A DNA stretch of 64,000 nt. It comes from Rhodobacteraceae bacterium KLH11. GTDB taxonomy: Bacteria > Pseudomonadota > Alphaproteobacteria > Rhodobacterales > Rhodobacteraceae. Below the pieces are notes generated by a model, which was not told where the DNA came from, did not search any database, and saw only the letters and a program-made list of their open reading frames with translations. The stretch covers positions 172,263 to 236,262 of the forward strand of contig DS999532.1 in assembly GCA_000158135.1 (NCBI GenBank), in the 5' to 3' direction. The translations under genes and the position numbers were made by a program. Positions 51,482 through 60,532 of the stretch are shown here, piece by piece (positions within the stretch are counted from its first letter, which is position 1; every line of letters begins with the position of its first letter).

Positions 51482-53161
51482 TCAAAGCCGCCAGAACCCG
51501 GCATAAAGCCAGCCGTTGGGCAGCGCGCCTTCGTCCTGAACCGCGTCCGTATGCCAGATCAGGCGAACATCAGTGCCGACGGGACCGCTGATCGTGACCG
51601 CTCCGCTCCCCTCGATGATGTCTCCCTCGGACACGCGCCTGCCGTCGATTATCAACGCAACCGGGCTTTCCAGACGGTATCGCCCCGGGATAGGCAGCGC
51701 GCGTGTCGTCGTTTCGGACTCAAGCGTCATCTCCAGGCCCGCAAGCCATATGGTACCGGAGTAGTGAACGTAAGATGCCCTCAATACGGCCTGGTCCTCA
51801 GGCAAAAGCGCGTAGGGAAGATCGGTTATTTCAGATGCGGTCATCGCCTGATGGAGCGCCCAGCGATTGGTCAGGAGAAGCGGCGGCGCGTGCATTTCGA
51901 GATAGGCAGCCATGACCGGTTCGCCCACGTCATGATAGCCCTCGATTCCCCAGCTCGACATAAAGAAGAGCTCACGCGGGAAGGTCGAAATCATCGCATT
52001 GTGATCGATGTAGTGGACGGGCTCGGGAAACAGGCGATGGACCTCGGCAATGGTCGCACGCTGCAACTCGGCATTCTCGCCAAGCGCTTTCATGCCCTGC
52101 CAGACGCCACTTACCAGCGAAAGGACGATGGCGCCTGTCAGAAGCGAACCATACCCGACCCGTATGGCCCCGAAGGCGACGACCACCATAAGGGGCGGCA
52201 CGATATAGGGGAAGAAATACGGAAATGCATTGCGATAGAAAATCACTGACGCGAGAAGCGGCAATGCAAAGGACACAAGCATTATACCGCGTCGCAGATT
52301 TCCGGCCCGAAGTATTCCGATGGCAGCCAGCGTGATGGGGCCAAGCGACAGGAGCACCCATAAAAGTGCTGTTTCCGACCGAGGGAAAAACCCCGATTGC
52401 ACCAATGTCTTGCTGGCGGCAGCGCTGGTGTTGTCCAAGGCGCTTGCCTCGGGTGGCGCGGGCAGCGCGGCGACATGAAGCGCGAAAAGACCGGCCGTGA
52501 TGGGCAGAGCGATCAGGCCGGCCAATACGATCCGTCCTGCAACAGCGATGCGATCCGACCGCCAGACCAGTGCACCCAGAAACGCCGGAAGATAAAGCGC
52601 CGCCTTGATCGTCACCAGAAGGGCAAGCGCGCTCAAAATCGCGACTGCGATGATCTGCCAAAGCGACATGCGCCCTGTCATCATGATCGAGAGCGCCCCC
52701 ATCAGACAGGCCGCAGCGATTGGGTCAGCGCGAAAGCTGGTGCCATGGGCCAGTGCAAAACCCGAAGTCAGGAACGCCAGAACGGCGATATCCGCCGTGC
52801 GGCGGTCGGCCAGCTGTGTCGCGATCCGATGAATGGACCAGGCCGTCCAGGCGAAAAACCCGGTCATGCACAGCCGGGCCACGAAAATCTGCATTATTTC
52901 GTTGCCCGGCACATGCGCAAGCCAAACGAAGGCATGCACATGGAAGTTCTGCATCGGGGTTTCGAGACGGCCGGCGAGATTGTCATGGACTCGCGAGAGA
53001 AAATAGAATTCGTCCCAGTTGATATTCCGCGTCCAGCTCAGGACCAAGAGAAGCGCAAATCCGACCAGAATTGCGCCCCGCACCACCACCCCCGATGAGA
53101 TCAGTGTGTCGGATCGATTGGACTCTGGCGCGGTGCCCGATAGCGTCGCCTCAGGAGGCAT
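51482..53161 (-). CDS. GT-C-type membrane glycosyltransferase (GT39/ArnT-like)
   Basis: Start at 53161 (MPPEATLSGTAPES), overlapping the GT2 gene stop by 11 bases. 559 residues. About ten membrane segments fill the first 370 residues. A loop after the first segment has NINWDEFYFLSRV, with the acidic pair usual in GT-C catalysis. The C-terminal 190 residues are soluble and beta-rich (SPVALIIDGRRVSEGD), presumably periplasmic. It would add a sugar from a polyprenyl-phosphate donor outside the membrane. The family assignment is tentative. Confidence 0.72.
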   Translation of the reverse strand: MPPEATLSGTAPESNRSDTLISSGVVVRGAILVGFALLLVLSWTRNINWDEFYFLSRVHDNLAGRLETPMQNFHVHAFVWLAHVPGNEIMQIFVARLCMTGFFAWTAWSIHRIATQLADRRTADIAVLAFLTSGFALAHGTSFRADPIAAACLMGALSIMMTGRMSLWQIIAVAILSALALLVTIKAALYLPAFLGALVWRSDRIAVAGRIVLAGLIALPITAGLFALHVAALPAPPEASALDNTSAAASKTLVQSGFFPRSETALLWVLLSLGPITLAAIGILRAGNLRRGIMLVSFALPLLASVIFYRNAFPYFFPYIVPPLMVVVAFGAIRVGYGSLLTGAIVLSLVSGVWQGMKALGENAELQRATIAEVHRLFPEPVHYIDHNAMISTFPRELFFMSSWGIEGYHDVGEPVMAAYLEMHAPPLLLTNRWALHQAMTASEITDLPYALLPEDQAVLRASYVHYSGTIWLAGLEMTLESETTTRALPIPGRYRLESPVALIIDGRRVSEGDIIEGSGAVTISGPVGTDVRLIWHTDAVQDEGALPNGWLYAGFWRL

Positions 53162-54140
53162 CGGCCAACTCGGCAATGCGGATCGGCACCACATCGCTGC
53201 GATTGCGCGGCGCGCGAAGAAGTTCCCGCGCGCGGATGTCTTCCAGCAGGCTCCGGTTGGCCGAGATCAGATCTGCAAGCACGCCAACCGCCAGAAACAC
53301 CGCCGACATCGCCAGAAGCGCTGCGGCAAGGATCAGCGACTGAATGTGGCCGACCCCATCGCCGCTGGCATAAAGGATTAAGAACCGGCCGATGACGATC
53401 AGTCCGGGCAGCGCCACGATTGCTGCGATCGTGGAAAAGAATGTCAGCGGCGCATAGATGACAAAGACTCGCAGGATCGTCTTGCCAGAGCGCAGAATGT
53501 ATTCGCGCATCCCCGAAAACAGCCGTGAGGGGCGCGTCACCGTGTTGACCCGCACGGGCACGGACGTCATCGGAATACGCTTCCGCCCGGCCTGAATGAT
53601 GGTTTCTAGCGTGTAGGTATAGGTATTGATTACGCAAAGCCGCGCCGCCGCGTCGCGTGCATAGGCGCGAAAGCCAGACGGGGCATCAGGAATAGTGGAG
53701 CCGCTGGCCTGCCGGACGACCCAGCTTCCCAGCCTTTGCAGCGCCTTTTTGAGGGGTGAAAAGCTCTCTATCTCGCTGATCGGGCGTGCGCCTACGACGA
53801 TCTGGGCCTGTCGGTCGAGAATCGGCTGGATCAGGGATGGAATGTCATCCGCGCAGTATTGATTGTCGGCATCCGTGTTGACGATGATGTCCGCGCCAAG
53901 CGACAGCGCCTCTTCGATCCCGGCGGTAAAGGCCCGCGCCAGGCCCACGTTGCTTGCCATGCGCAGGATATGATCTGCCCCCGCCTCTTTCGCGACCTCA
54001 ACTGTGCGGTCAGTGGACCCGTCATCGATGACCAGAATCTCGACACTTGAGATCCTGGGAATGTCGCGGGGAATGGCCCTGATCGCGGTAGCGAGAGTTT
54101 CCTGTTCATTCAGCGCGGGAATTTGAACAATCAGCTTCAT
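53151..54140 (-). CDS. polyprenyl-phosphate glycosyltransferase (DPM1/GtrB-like GT2)
   Basis: 329 residues. The N-terminal GT-A domain reads VQIPALNEQETLATAIRAIP, EILVIDDGSTDRTVEVAKEA and DADNQYCADDIPSLIQPI with the DAD metal motif. Two C-terminal membrane helices (about 225-290) follow the pattern of GtrB-type enzymes that charge undecaprenyl phosphate. It pairs naturally with the GT-C-like gene whose start overlaps it, since that enzyme type uses such lipid-linked sugars. Confidence 0.85.
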   Translation of the reverse strand: MKLIVQIPALNEQETLATAIRAIPRDIPRISSVEILVIDDGSTDRTVEVAKEAGADHILRMASNVGLARAFTAGIEEALSLGADIIVNTDADNQYCADDIPSLIQPILDRQAQIVVGARPISEIESFSPLKKALQRLGSWVVRQASGSTIPDAPSGFRAYARDAAARLCVINTYTYTLETIIQAGRKRIPMTSVPVRVNTVTRPSRLFSGMREYILRSGKTILRVFVIYAPLTFFSTIAAIVALPGLIVIGRFLILYASGDGVGHIQSLILAAALLAMSAVFLAVGVLADLISANRSLLEDIRARELLRAPRNRSDVVPIRIAELADAS

Positions 54141-54693
54141 GACATCTCGTAGTGATGTGGAACAATTTCCAATGGTTGGCTAATCTTTACGGCAAGAATG
54201 TGGCTTGCCTTGGGAATTGTTGCCATTCTCTGATTTTTTCACAGACCTTCAGCGCATTGTCGCCAGACGCGCCGCAGTCGCGATCGGTTCTATTGCAAAG
54301 TTTCTTGCTGACCCAAGAGATCACACTTTGCCTGCAGGTTCGCGCTGTTGCCACTACTGCGATCTGACTGCTGCGCTTTTCCCTGATCCTCCGAAAGAAG
54401 GCTCTGAGTGGTCCGGACGGACGGGAGACCGACCGTGCTTTGTGATGCGGCCGTGATAGGCAGCTTTGTCACCGGACTGCCGTACCCTGGGATTTCACCA
54501 TCTGTAATTCTTAAGAACAGCAAGGAAGAGAATGTACGCAATCCGTTGCTTTGTCGGTAAACCTCTCATGGCACGCAGTGATCGGTAGGTTCTTTCGCAC
54601 CTTCATCGCCGTGTTTCTTCTGATTTGTTGATTAAACACAGGAAATCAGGGCAAAATGGCTCTGAATTTCTGTACACCGAAAAGGGGCGGCCT
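54141..54693. other. spacer with an IS6-like terminus
   Basis: No supported gene. The bases GGTTCTATTGCAAAGTTTC at 54286-54304 resemble the terminal repeats of a different IS6 subgroup (GGTTCTGTTGCAAAG), but no transposase or second end follows. It may be a solo remnant. Confidence 0.35.
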
Positions 54694-55086
54694 GTGGAAA
54701 AAAAGGATGAGCATATCGTACCGGCCGACGAGCTCAACCGACGGTTCATTCGCAATATGGACTGGAATCTGCTCAAGATTTTCAACGAAATCGTCCGAAA
54801 TGATGGGATCACCAACGCCGCGCGAGAGTTGTCGCGCCAACAACCTTCGATCAGCAGCGCGCGTAAGCGATTGGAAGAATATCTCGACAGGGTCCTCTGT
54901 GAACGGGGGCCAGCTGGATTTGCGTTAACCGATCACGGTCAGCGCCTGTTTGAGATCTGCGAGAAGCTGGACGAGTTAATCAACACGCTGCAACCAGAGT
55001 TTGATGATCTCTCCTGTCCGTCGTCAGAGTTCTTCGGAATTCTGAGGTGTTTTCGTAACGGAGGCTCTGGTTCGGTTTCTGTTTGA
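54694..55086 (+). pseudogene. LysR-family regulator, cut after the DNA-binding domain
   Basis: The GTG at 54694 is preferred (AAAGGGG upstream). The N-terminal winged HTH is intact: MDWNLLKIFNEIVRNDGITN, AARELSRQQPSISSARKRLE and the linker helix with GFALTDHGQRLFEICEKLDE. After residue about 110 the frame enters unrelated IS sequence near 55040 and ends. The ligand-binding domain of about 200 residues is missing, so it is probably inactive. Confidence 0.78.
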
Positions 55087-55396
55087 GTTTAGGCGGCAGC
55101 GGCTCGGCGCTGCAACCGGCGGTTTCTGATTGTCTCCTTCTTAGTCTCCTCTCTCATTTTCAGAATTTTCGCGCCTCGGCTGTAATAGACGTCGGCGGGG
55201 GTCAGGTTGGCCAGGCTCTCGTGGTAGCGCTGGTTGTTGTAGTGATCGACGAAGGCACCGATCTGTCGTTCAAGATCTCCGGGTAGGAAGTAATTTTCCA
55301 AGAGAACACGGTTCTTCATGGTTTGGTGCCAACGCTCGATCTTGCCTTGGGTCTGAGGATGATGCGGTGCACCGCGAACGTGATCCATTCCCTTAC
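55040..55396 (-). pseudogene. IS3-family transposase C-terminal fragment
   Basis: The minus-strand frame from about 55396 to the TAA at 55089 matches the end of the IS3 orfB integrase: MDHVRGAPHHPQTQGKIERW with the catalytic Glu, NRVLLENYFLPGDLERQIGA, then YHESLANLTPADVYYSRGAK. The upstream D-D part is lost. The IS end abuts the LysR gene near 55040. The 55397-55496 stretch is not recognisable. Confidence 0.72.
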
Positions 55397-55496
55397 ACAC
55401 CAACGCATTCGCGCTGAATGCGGCAAAAACCTTTCTTCTGGACGGTGGTGGGGCTGAAAGGGACTTATCACCAGCGCATCCACGGTTCGCGTTAGC

Positions 55497-55735
55497 GGGG
55501 CAACTTGAATGGTATTCCAAGCTCCGCCAGCAATAGGTTTGCCATGCGTTCGGTCTCTGCCCACCCCGGCGTGTAGGAGTCAGGTGTAAGGCAGAGCGTG
55601 ACAATACCGACTTTCGCGGCATCCATTGCAACGCGTATCTGCCTACCTAAGCACTTCAAGTATTCATCGGAAGCCATCACGTAGGTGTTGCCTGCGCAGA
55701 AGTAGTCTAGGTCTATGTTGACAAACCGGCGGCCT
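55497..55735 (-). pseudogene. unrecognised protein fragment (UPF0489-like ending)
   Basis: A minus-strand frame reads NIDLDYFCAGNTYVMASDEY, LKCLGRQIRVAMDAAKVGIV and TPDSYTPGWAETERMANLLL before ending at 55497. The NIDLDYF opening and the PGWAE-like ending hint at UPF0489-type proteins, but this is weak. Its 5' part joins an integrase-like stretch in another frame, so it is debris. Confidence 0.35.
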
Positions 55736-55860
55736 CAACTACCGAATGCCAAGCGGTTTTAATGGAAGCGACTCCATTACCTTGATAGTCCACAACCCAT
55801 GTGGACTCGGGTTCCCTGATTTGGTGAAAGAGCCCGAGCCCCAACGCGGGTTGCGCCGCC
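55713..55860 (-). pseudogene. tyrosine recombinase (integrase) fragment
   Basis: About 48 residues read PALGLGLFHQIREPESTWVV, then DYQGNGVASIKTAWHSVVEA and AGLST before a TAG. The pattern V-x-Y-x-G-x-x-V-x-S-I-K-T-A-W with AGL matches the stretch just ahead of the catalytic HxLRH box in phage-type integrases. That box is missing. It lies some 500 bases from the 3' end of tRNA-Pro. Confidence 0.45.
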
Positions 55861-56304
55861 CAAGCTTTTCTTGAGCATCGCGGCCAATTTCTTCATCAGA
55901 TTTGGATCGGACAAATCTGGGGGTGCATCGAGGTTGGCGGCGGTGAAATCATCGCCACGACTGGCGGCGAATTTCTTGGTGTCTGACTTGAGATCGGCCG
56001 TAGCTTTCGCCAGCTCGGCCGCTGCCTTGGCTAGCTGCTCTGTTGAGCGACCTTCGCTACTGCTCCCAGCACTCCCAGAAGGGCTTTGCTCAGCTTGAAT
56101 CGCGGGTGCTATATATACACACCTCGTCCGTAAATCGGTGATTTCGGAAGAACCAGTCGCCGAAATTACGGATTTTCTGGTGGGTACATTGCGCTTCGAT
56201 TTACAGCTCTGCATCTTCCGGCGGGGGTGCATCCAATCGCCAAAATGGCAGTGGATACACACCGCGTTGCCGCTGAAAGTGTGAGGCCTCACAGAATCCA
56301 GCAA
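55777..56304 (-). CDS. hypothetical protein, possibly phage- or island-derived
   Basis: The frame is open for 175 residues, but only the second half looks coding: SGSAGSSSEGRSTEQLAKAA, AELAKATADLKSDTKKFAAS, PDLSDPNLMKKLAAMLKKSL. This is a low-complexity helical protein with a Ser/Gly linker. Its end overlaps the integrase fragment in another frame, so it may itself be frame-shifted. No family recognised. Confidence 0.3.
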   Translation of the reverse strand: MLDSVRPHTFSGNAVCIHCHFGDWMHPRRKMQSCKSKRNVPTRKSVISATGSSEITDLRTRCVYIAPAIQAEQSPSGSAGSSSEGRSTEQLAKAAAELAKATADLKSDTKKFAASRGDDFTAANLDAPPDLSDPNLMKKLAAMLKKSLGGATRVGARALSPNQGTRVHMGCGLSR

Positions 56305-56344
56305 ATTGACGTGAAGCTGAAATGGCAGAATGTTCTTAAAATAT

Positions 56345-56421
56345 TGGTCGGAGTGAGAGGATTCGAACCTCCGACCCCTGCCTCCCGAAGACAGTGCTCT
56401 ACCAGGCTGAGCTACACTCCG
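56345..56421 (-). tRNA. tRNA-Pro (anticodon CGG)
   Basis: A complete cloverleaf on the minus strand. Acceptor arms CGGAGTG/CACTCCG pair fully, discriminator A, and CCA is encoded (56345-56347). The D arm is GCTC..GAGC, the anticodon loop TTCGGGA is closed by CTGTC/GGCAG (one G-U), and the T loop is TTCGAAT. Anticodon CGG reads CCG proline codons. Its 3' end faces the integrase debris. Confidence 0.95.
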
Positions 56422-56546
56422 ACCGTGGCGGGTGATCTATACTTGGTGATTTGGATGTGCAAGGGAATTTTAGGGTGGCATCGTGTCATTGTTTTGCAGC
56501 GTAGAGGGTCTGTAGAGCGAGGGCTGTCCGAAGTCACAGCCACCTG

Positions 56547-57662
56547 TCACTCTAATGGTCCGGTACGATAGAGGCGGATTTTCGTTCCGCCGTGATCGAC
56601 GATTGGTCCGGGTGGGAGTAGGGGCAGACGCGTTGCGCGGGCAAGTCCGGGCGTAGTGGTGACAATGCCAACACGCCAGCCCTTGAAGCGTTTGATCAGG
56701 ACGTTGCCCAGACTTCCATAGAGGGAGCGCAGGCGTTTTTCGTCGCCGATGCGGGCACCATAGGGTGGGTTCACGATAACCAAACCTGTCGACCCCTCAG
56801 GGGGTTTGATGTCACTGACCGAATATTGCTGAAATCGGGTGACGTGCCCGATACCGGCCTCGTCTGCATTGGCGATTGAGGCTTCGATGGCTCCGGCATT
56901 TCGGTCGGAGCCCCGAAAGATCAACTGAGTTTCGTGTGCATTCGCGCCAAGCTGCATGTTGTGCCAGAGCGCATGATCGAATTTGGCCAGCTTTTCGAAC
57001 GCGAAGCTTCGTGAGCGCCCGGGTGGCAGCCCCAGAGCGATTTCGGCCGCTTCGATCACGAATGTGCCGGAACCGCACATCGGGTCCAGAACGGGTTCGG
57101 TGCCATCAAAGCCACATTCACGCAGGAACATGGCAGCCATCGTTTCGCGCATCGGAGCTTTGGCGACAGCGGGTTTGTGGCCGCGCTTGTGCAAAGGTTC
57201 GCCAGAGCTGTCGACCGAAAGCGTGCAGATATCTTTTTCAATGCGAAGCAGAACGCGGATGGTTCCTTCGGATGAAATCGGGGCGCCGAGGCTTTCTGAA
57301 ATGGCGCGCTCGATGCGTTGTCGCGCAGCGCCTGCGTGATAGATGCGTGACTTTCGGCTGGAGGCTTCCACCTTCACCGGGACATCCGCTCTTAGATACC
57401 GGGCCCAGGGGAACTTGCGCGCCCGCTTGTCCAATTGCGCCAGATGCACTGCGGGAAAGCTGCCCAGACGGACCAAAACCTTGTTGGCCCCGCGCAATTC
57501 GAGATTGGCGCGCCAGACCTCGGGCCAGCCCCCATGGCAGACCACGCCACCCTTGACGGTGCGGGCCTGTGCAAAGCCGCGCTCAAGAGCCTCGGCGCAC
57601 AGGGGTGCTTCGAGGCCCGGCGTGGCGATCAGGAAGATCTCCAGGTCATCTGCGGTTTCCAT
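56547..57662 (-). CDS. THUMP-domain RNA methyltransferase (RlmL-like)
   Basis: 371 residues, cytosolic. The N-terminal part (about 10-160) includes a THUMP domain (VEASSRKSRIYHAGAARQRI). The C-terminal class I methyltransferase has motif I VLDPMCGSGTFVIEAAEIAL and catalytic motif IV VIVNPPYGARIGDEKRL. The NPPY motif indicates exocyclic amine methylation, as in N2-guanine methylation of 23S rRNA by RlmL. The C-terminal RlmK half of the E. coli fusion is absent, as is common in alphaproteobacteria. Confidence 0.85.
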   Translation of the reverse strand: METADDLEIFLIATPGLEAPLCAEALERGFAQARTVKGGVVCHGGWPEVWRANLELRGANKVLVRLGSFPAVHLAQLDKRARKFPWARYLRADVPVKVEASSRKSRIYHAGAARQRIERAISESLGAPISSEGTIRVLLRIEKDICTLSVDSSGEPLHKRGHKPAVAKAPMRETMAAMFLRECGFDGTEPVLDPMCGSGTFVIEAAEIALGLPPGRSRSFAFEKLAKFDHALWHNMQLGANAHETQLIFRGSDRNAGAIEASIANADEAGIGHVTRFQQYSVSDIKPPEGSTGLVIVNPPYGARIGDEKRLRSLYGSLGNVLIKRFKGWRVGIVTTTPGLARATRLPLLPPGPIVDHGGTKIRLYRTGPLE

Positions 57663-57974
57663 TCCGGCTGCTTACACCGAATGGGCACCAGGTGCGACAC
57701 GCAAAATGAGGTGTAACAAAGTAACGCGATGGGCAACTAAATACCCACATTTTGATTTTATTGCCTGAGTTTGAGCGGTAACAGGTTTGCGTTTGCCCGC
57801 GTCGACGCGTAAAGGACCCCTGATCGGAATTACGCCTGCAGATTCTTATCGGCTTTTGGCGCTTTTGCGCCGGGCCTGATCAGGAAACTTGTGCTATTGG
57901 CTGCTTATTGGCTGCCATTGTAGAAATATAGCGCGCAGCAGGCGCAGGACAGAGGCTTGGAAGAACGTAGCAAC
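57663..57974. promoter_or_regulatory. upstream region of the nqr operon with a tandem 11-base repeat
   Basis: 312 bases without a gene. ATTGGCTGCTT (57896-57906) is followed directly by ATTGGCTGCCA (57907-57917), 58-80 bases ahead of nqrA. The spacing of 11 bases is one helical turn, so a regulator could bind both copies on one face. The nqr promoter must lie in this interval. Confidence 0.45.
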
Positions 57975-59318
57975 ATGCAAACTTTCAAACTGAAAAAAGG
58001 GCTGGATCTGCCGGTGGACGGCGCGCCCGAACAAAAAATCCAACCGGGACCAGAGTTTTCCAGTGTTGGTGTGCTGGGGGGCGACTATATCGGCCTTAAA
58101 CCCCGCATGCTGGTGCAGGAAGGCGATGACGTTCAGCGCGGCACACCGTTGTTCTGCCACAAGGATGCGGCAGACGCGATGATGGTTGCTCCGCTGAGTG
58201 GCAAGGTGGTTGCGATCAATCGCGGCGCGCGGCGTGTGTTGCAAAGCGTGGTGATCGAAGTCTCTGATGTGAACGATACGGGCGTTGATTTCTCGGGTGT
58301 CGGTGATGCGGAAACGGCCGAGGGTGTGACCGCCAAGCTATGCGCCGCCGGGTTGTGGACGGGGTTCCGCACGCGGCCTTATTCGAAGATGCCGGAGCCG
58401 GGAACCAAAGCGGCGGCGATCTTTGTGACGGCGATGGATAGCGATCCGTTGGCGGCGGATGCAGCACTGGTAATTGCTGACGCGGCAGAGGCTTTTGCCG
58501 CAGGTTTGGCCGCAGTATCGCACCTGACCGAGGGCGCGACCTACCTGTGCCAGAAAGAGGGTGACGCGATCCCCGGCGCTGATCTGCCGGGTGTTGAGGC
58601 CGCCGCCTTCTCGGGCCCGCACCCGTCGGGATTGGCCGGGACGCATATTCATTTTCTCGAACCACTTGCAGGTGACAAGCAGGTCTGGACCATCGGGTAT
58701 CAGGATGTGATTGCCATTGGCCGTCTGATGCTGACCGGCCATCTGGACCCGAACATTGTGATCGCGCTGGCGGGGCCGGGCGCGCGGCAGCCACGTCTGA
58801 TCCGCACTGTGATGGGCGCGTCAACAGATGATCTGACGCGGGATGAAATCGCGGTGGAGGGCACGCCCAGAATTATCTCGGGTTCGCTTCTGTCAGGTCA
58901 GCAGGCCGAAGGGCCGATGGCTTATCTAAGCCGTTTTGCCCGCCAGATCTCGATCATTCGTGAAGATCCCGACCAGATTCCAATGGGTTGGATTCGCCCG
59001 ATGCCGTCGAAATTCTCGGTCCAGCCGGTTCTGGGATCGGCTTTCGCGAAAAAACTCTATGCCTTCACCAGCAACCTGAATGGTGGGCGTCGTGCGATGG
59101 TACCTACTGGCGTGTTCGAAGAGCTGATGCCGCAGGACTATCTGCCAACACAGTTGCTTAGGGCGCTTCTGGTCATGGATACCGATAGCGCGCAGGCTCT
59201 GGGTGCATTGGAGCTGGACGAAGAAGACATGGGTCTTGTGAGCTTTGCCTGTCCGGCAAAATATGAATACGGGCTGGCGCTGCGCGACTGCCTGTCCAAG
59301 ATTGAAAAGGAGGGCTGA
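57975..59318 (+). CDS. nqrA: Na+-translocating NADH:quinone reductase subunit A
   Basis: The ATG at 57975 (MQTFKLKKGLDLPVDG) is used. 447 residues, the usual NqrA length. NqrA is the soluble subunit at the quinone site. Recognisable are APEQKIQPGPEFSSVGVLGG, MMVAPLSGKVVAINRGARR, AFSGPHPSGLAGTHIHFLEP and LLVMDTDSAQALGALELDEE. First gene of the six-gene operon and 5 bases ahead of nqrB. Confidence 0.95.
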   Translation: MQTFKLKKGLDLPVDGAPEQKIQPGPEFSSVGVLGGDYIGLKPRMLVQEGDDVQRGTPLFCHKDAADAMMVAPLSGKVVAINRGARRVLQSVVIEVSDVNDTGVDFSGVGDAETAEGVTAKLCAAGLWTGFRTRPYSKMPEPGTKAAAIFVTAMDSDPLAADAALVIADAAEAFAAGLAAVSHLTEGATYLCQKEGDAIPGADLPGVEAAAFSGPHPSGLAGTHIHFLEPLAGDKQVWTIGYQDVIAIGRLMLTGHLDPNIVIALAGPGARQPRLIRTVMGASTDDLTRDEIAVEGTPRIISGSLLSGQQAEGPMAYLSRFARQISIIREDPDQIPMGWIRPMPSKFSVQPVLGSAFAKKLYAFTSNLNGGRRAMVPTGVFEELMPQDYLPTQLLRALLVMDTDSAQALGALELDEEDMGLVSFACPAKYEYGLALRDCLSKIEKEG

Positions 59319-59323
59319 GCCGA

Positions 59324-60532
59324 ATGGGTTTGCGCAGCTTCTTTGATCGGATCGAGCCGAACTTTACCAAAGGCGGCAAGTACGAGAAGTATTTCCCCAT
59401 CTACGAGATGGTGGAAAGTTTCATCTACACTCCAAAAACTGTCACCACCGTTGCACCTCACGCGCGGTCTTACGTGGATATGAAGCGGATCATGACCTAT
59501 GTCGTGATCGCAACCATCCCCTGCATCCTGTGGGGGATGTGGAATACGGGCTATCAGGCGAACTCTGCCATCGCGACATTGGGCCCGGAGTCAGCAACCG
59601 GCTGGCGGATTGCGATCCTGCAGACGTTCGGGATTTCGCTGAACCCTGACAGCCTTTTTGCCAATGTGATGCATGGGCTGCTCTACTTCTTGCCGATATA
59701 CATCGTCACGCTGGTGGCAGGCGGCATCTTCGAGGTGATCTTTGCCACCGTGCGCGGGCATGAGGTGAACGAAGGTTTCCTTGTTACCTCAATGCTTTAT
59801 ACGCTGATCATGCCCGCAACCACGCCTCTGTGGCAGGTGGCTTTGGGCATTATCTTCGGCGTCGTGATTGGCAAAGAAGTGTTCGGCGGCACCGGCAAAA
59901 ACTTTCTCAACCCCGCGCTGGTGGGTCGTGCGTTTCTGTATTTCGCCTATCCGGCGCAGATGTCAGGTGATTCGGTCTGGACACCGGTCGATGGCTTTTC
60001 TGGAGCGACGGCGCTGGGTATTACCGCTGCTGAAGGCGTGCAGGCCCTGGCTGCTGACGGGATCACATGGGCCAACGCATTCTTCGGGCAAATACAGGGC
60101 AGCTTTGGCGAGACCTCGACGCTGGCGTGTATGATTGGTCTGGCCTTCCTGCTGACGACCAGGATTGCCAACTATCGCCTGATTGTGGGCTGTCTGGCCG
60201 GTACCATCGGCTTTACCTTGCTGCTGAACCTGATCGGATCGGATACCAACCCGATGTTTGCCATGCCCTGGTACTGGCACATCGTACTGGGCGGCTATGC
60301 CTTTGGTCTGGCGTTCATGGTGACCGAACCTGTTTCAGCCAGCCACACCAATCTCGGTCGATATATCTATGGTGCGCTGATTGGTATCATGGTTGTGTTG
60401 ATCCGTGTGGTGAACCCCGCTTTCCCCGAAGGTATGATGCTGGCAATCTTGTTCGGCAATGTCTTTGCTCCGCTGATCGACTATTTCGTCGTACAGGCCA
60501 ATATCAAACGGAGGGCGCGTCGCCATGTCTGA
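59324..60532 (+). CDS. nqrB: Na+-translocating NADH:quinone reductase subunit B
   Basis: 402 residues, an integral membrane subunit with about eight to ten helices. The covalent FMN site is in GFSGATALGITAAEG: the Thr of SGAT takes FMN by a phosphodiester bond. FGGTGKNFLNPALVGRAFLY is also typical. It carries riboflavin/FMN and participates in Na+ movement. It overlaps nqrC by 8 bases. Confidence 0.95.
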   Translation: MGLRSFFDRIEPNFTKGGKYEKYFPIYEMVESFIYTPKTVTTVAPHARSYVDMKRIMTYVVIATIPCILWGMWNTGYQANSAIATLGPESATGWRIAILQTFGISLNPDSLFANVMHGLLYFLPIYIVTLVAGGIFEVIFATVRGHEVNEGFLVTSMLYTLIMPATTPLWQVALGIIFGVVIGKEVFGGTGKNFLNPALVGRAFLYFAYPAQMSGDSVWTPVDGFSGATALGITAAEGVQALAADGITWANAFFGQIQGSFGETSTLACMIGLAFLLTTRIANYRLIVGCLAGTIGFTLLLNLIGSDTNPMFAMPWYWHIVLGGYAFGLAFMVTEPVSASHTNLGRYIYGALIGIMVVLIRVVNPAFPEGMMLAILFGNVFAPLIDYFVVQANIKRRARRHV

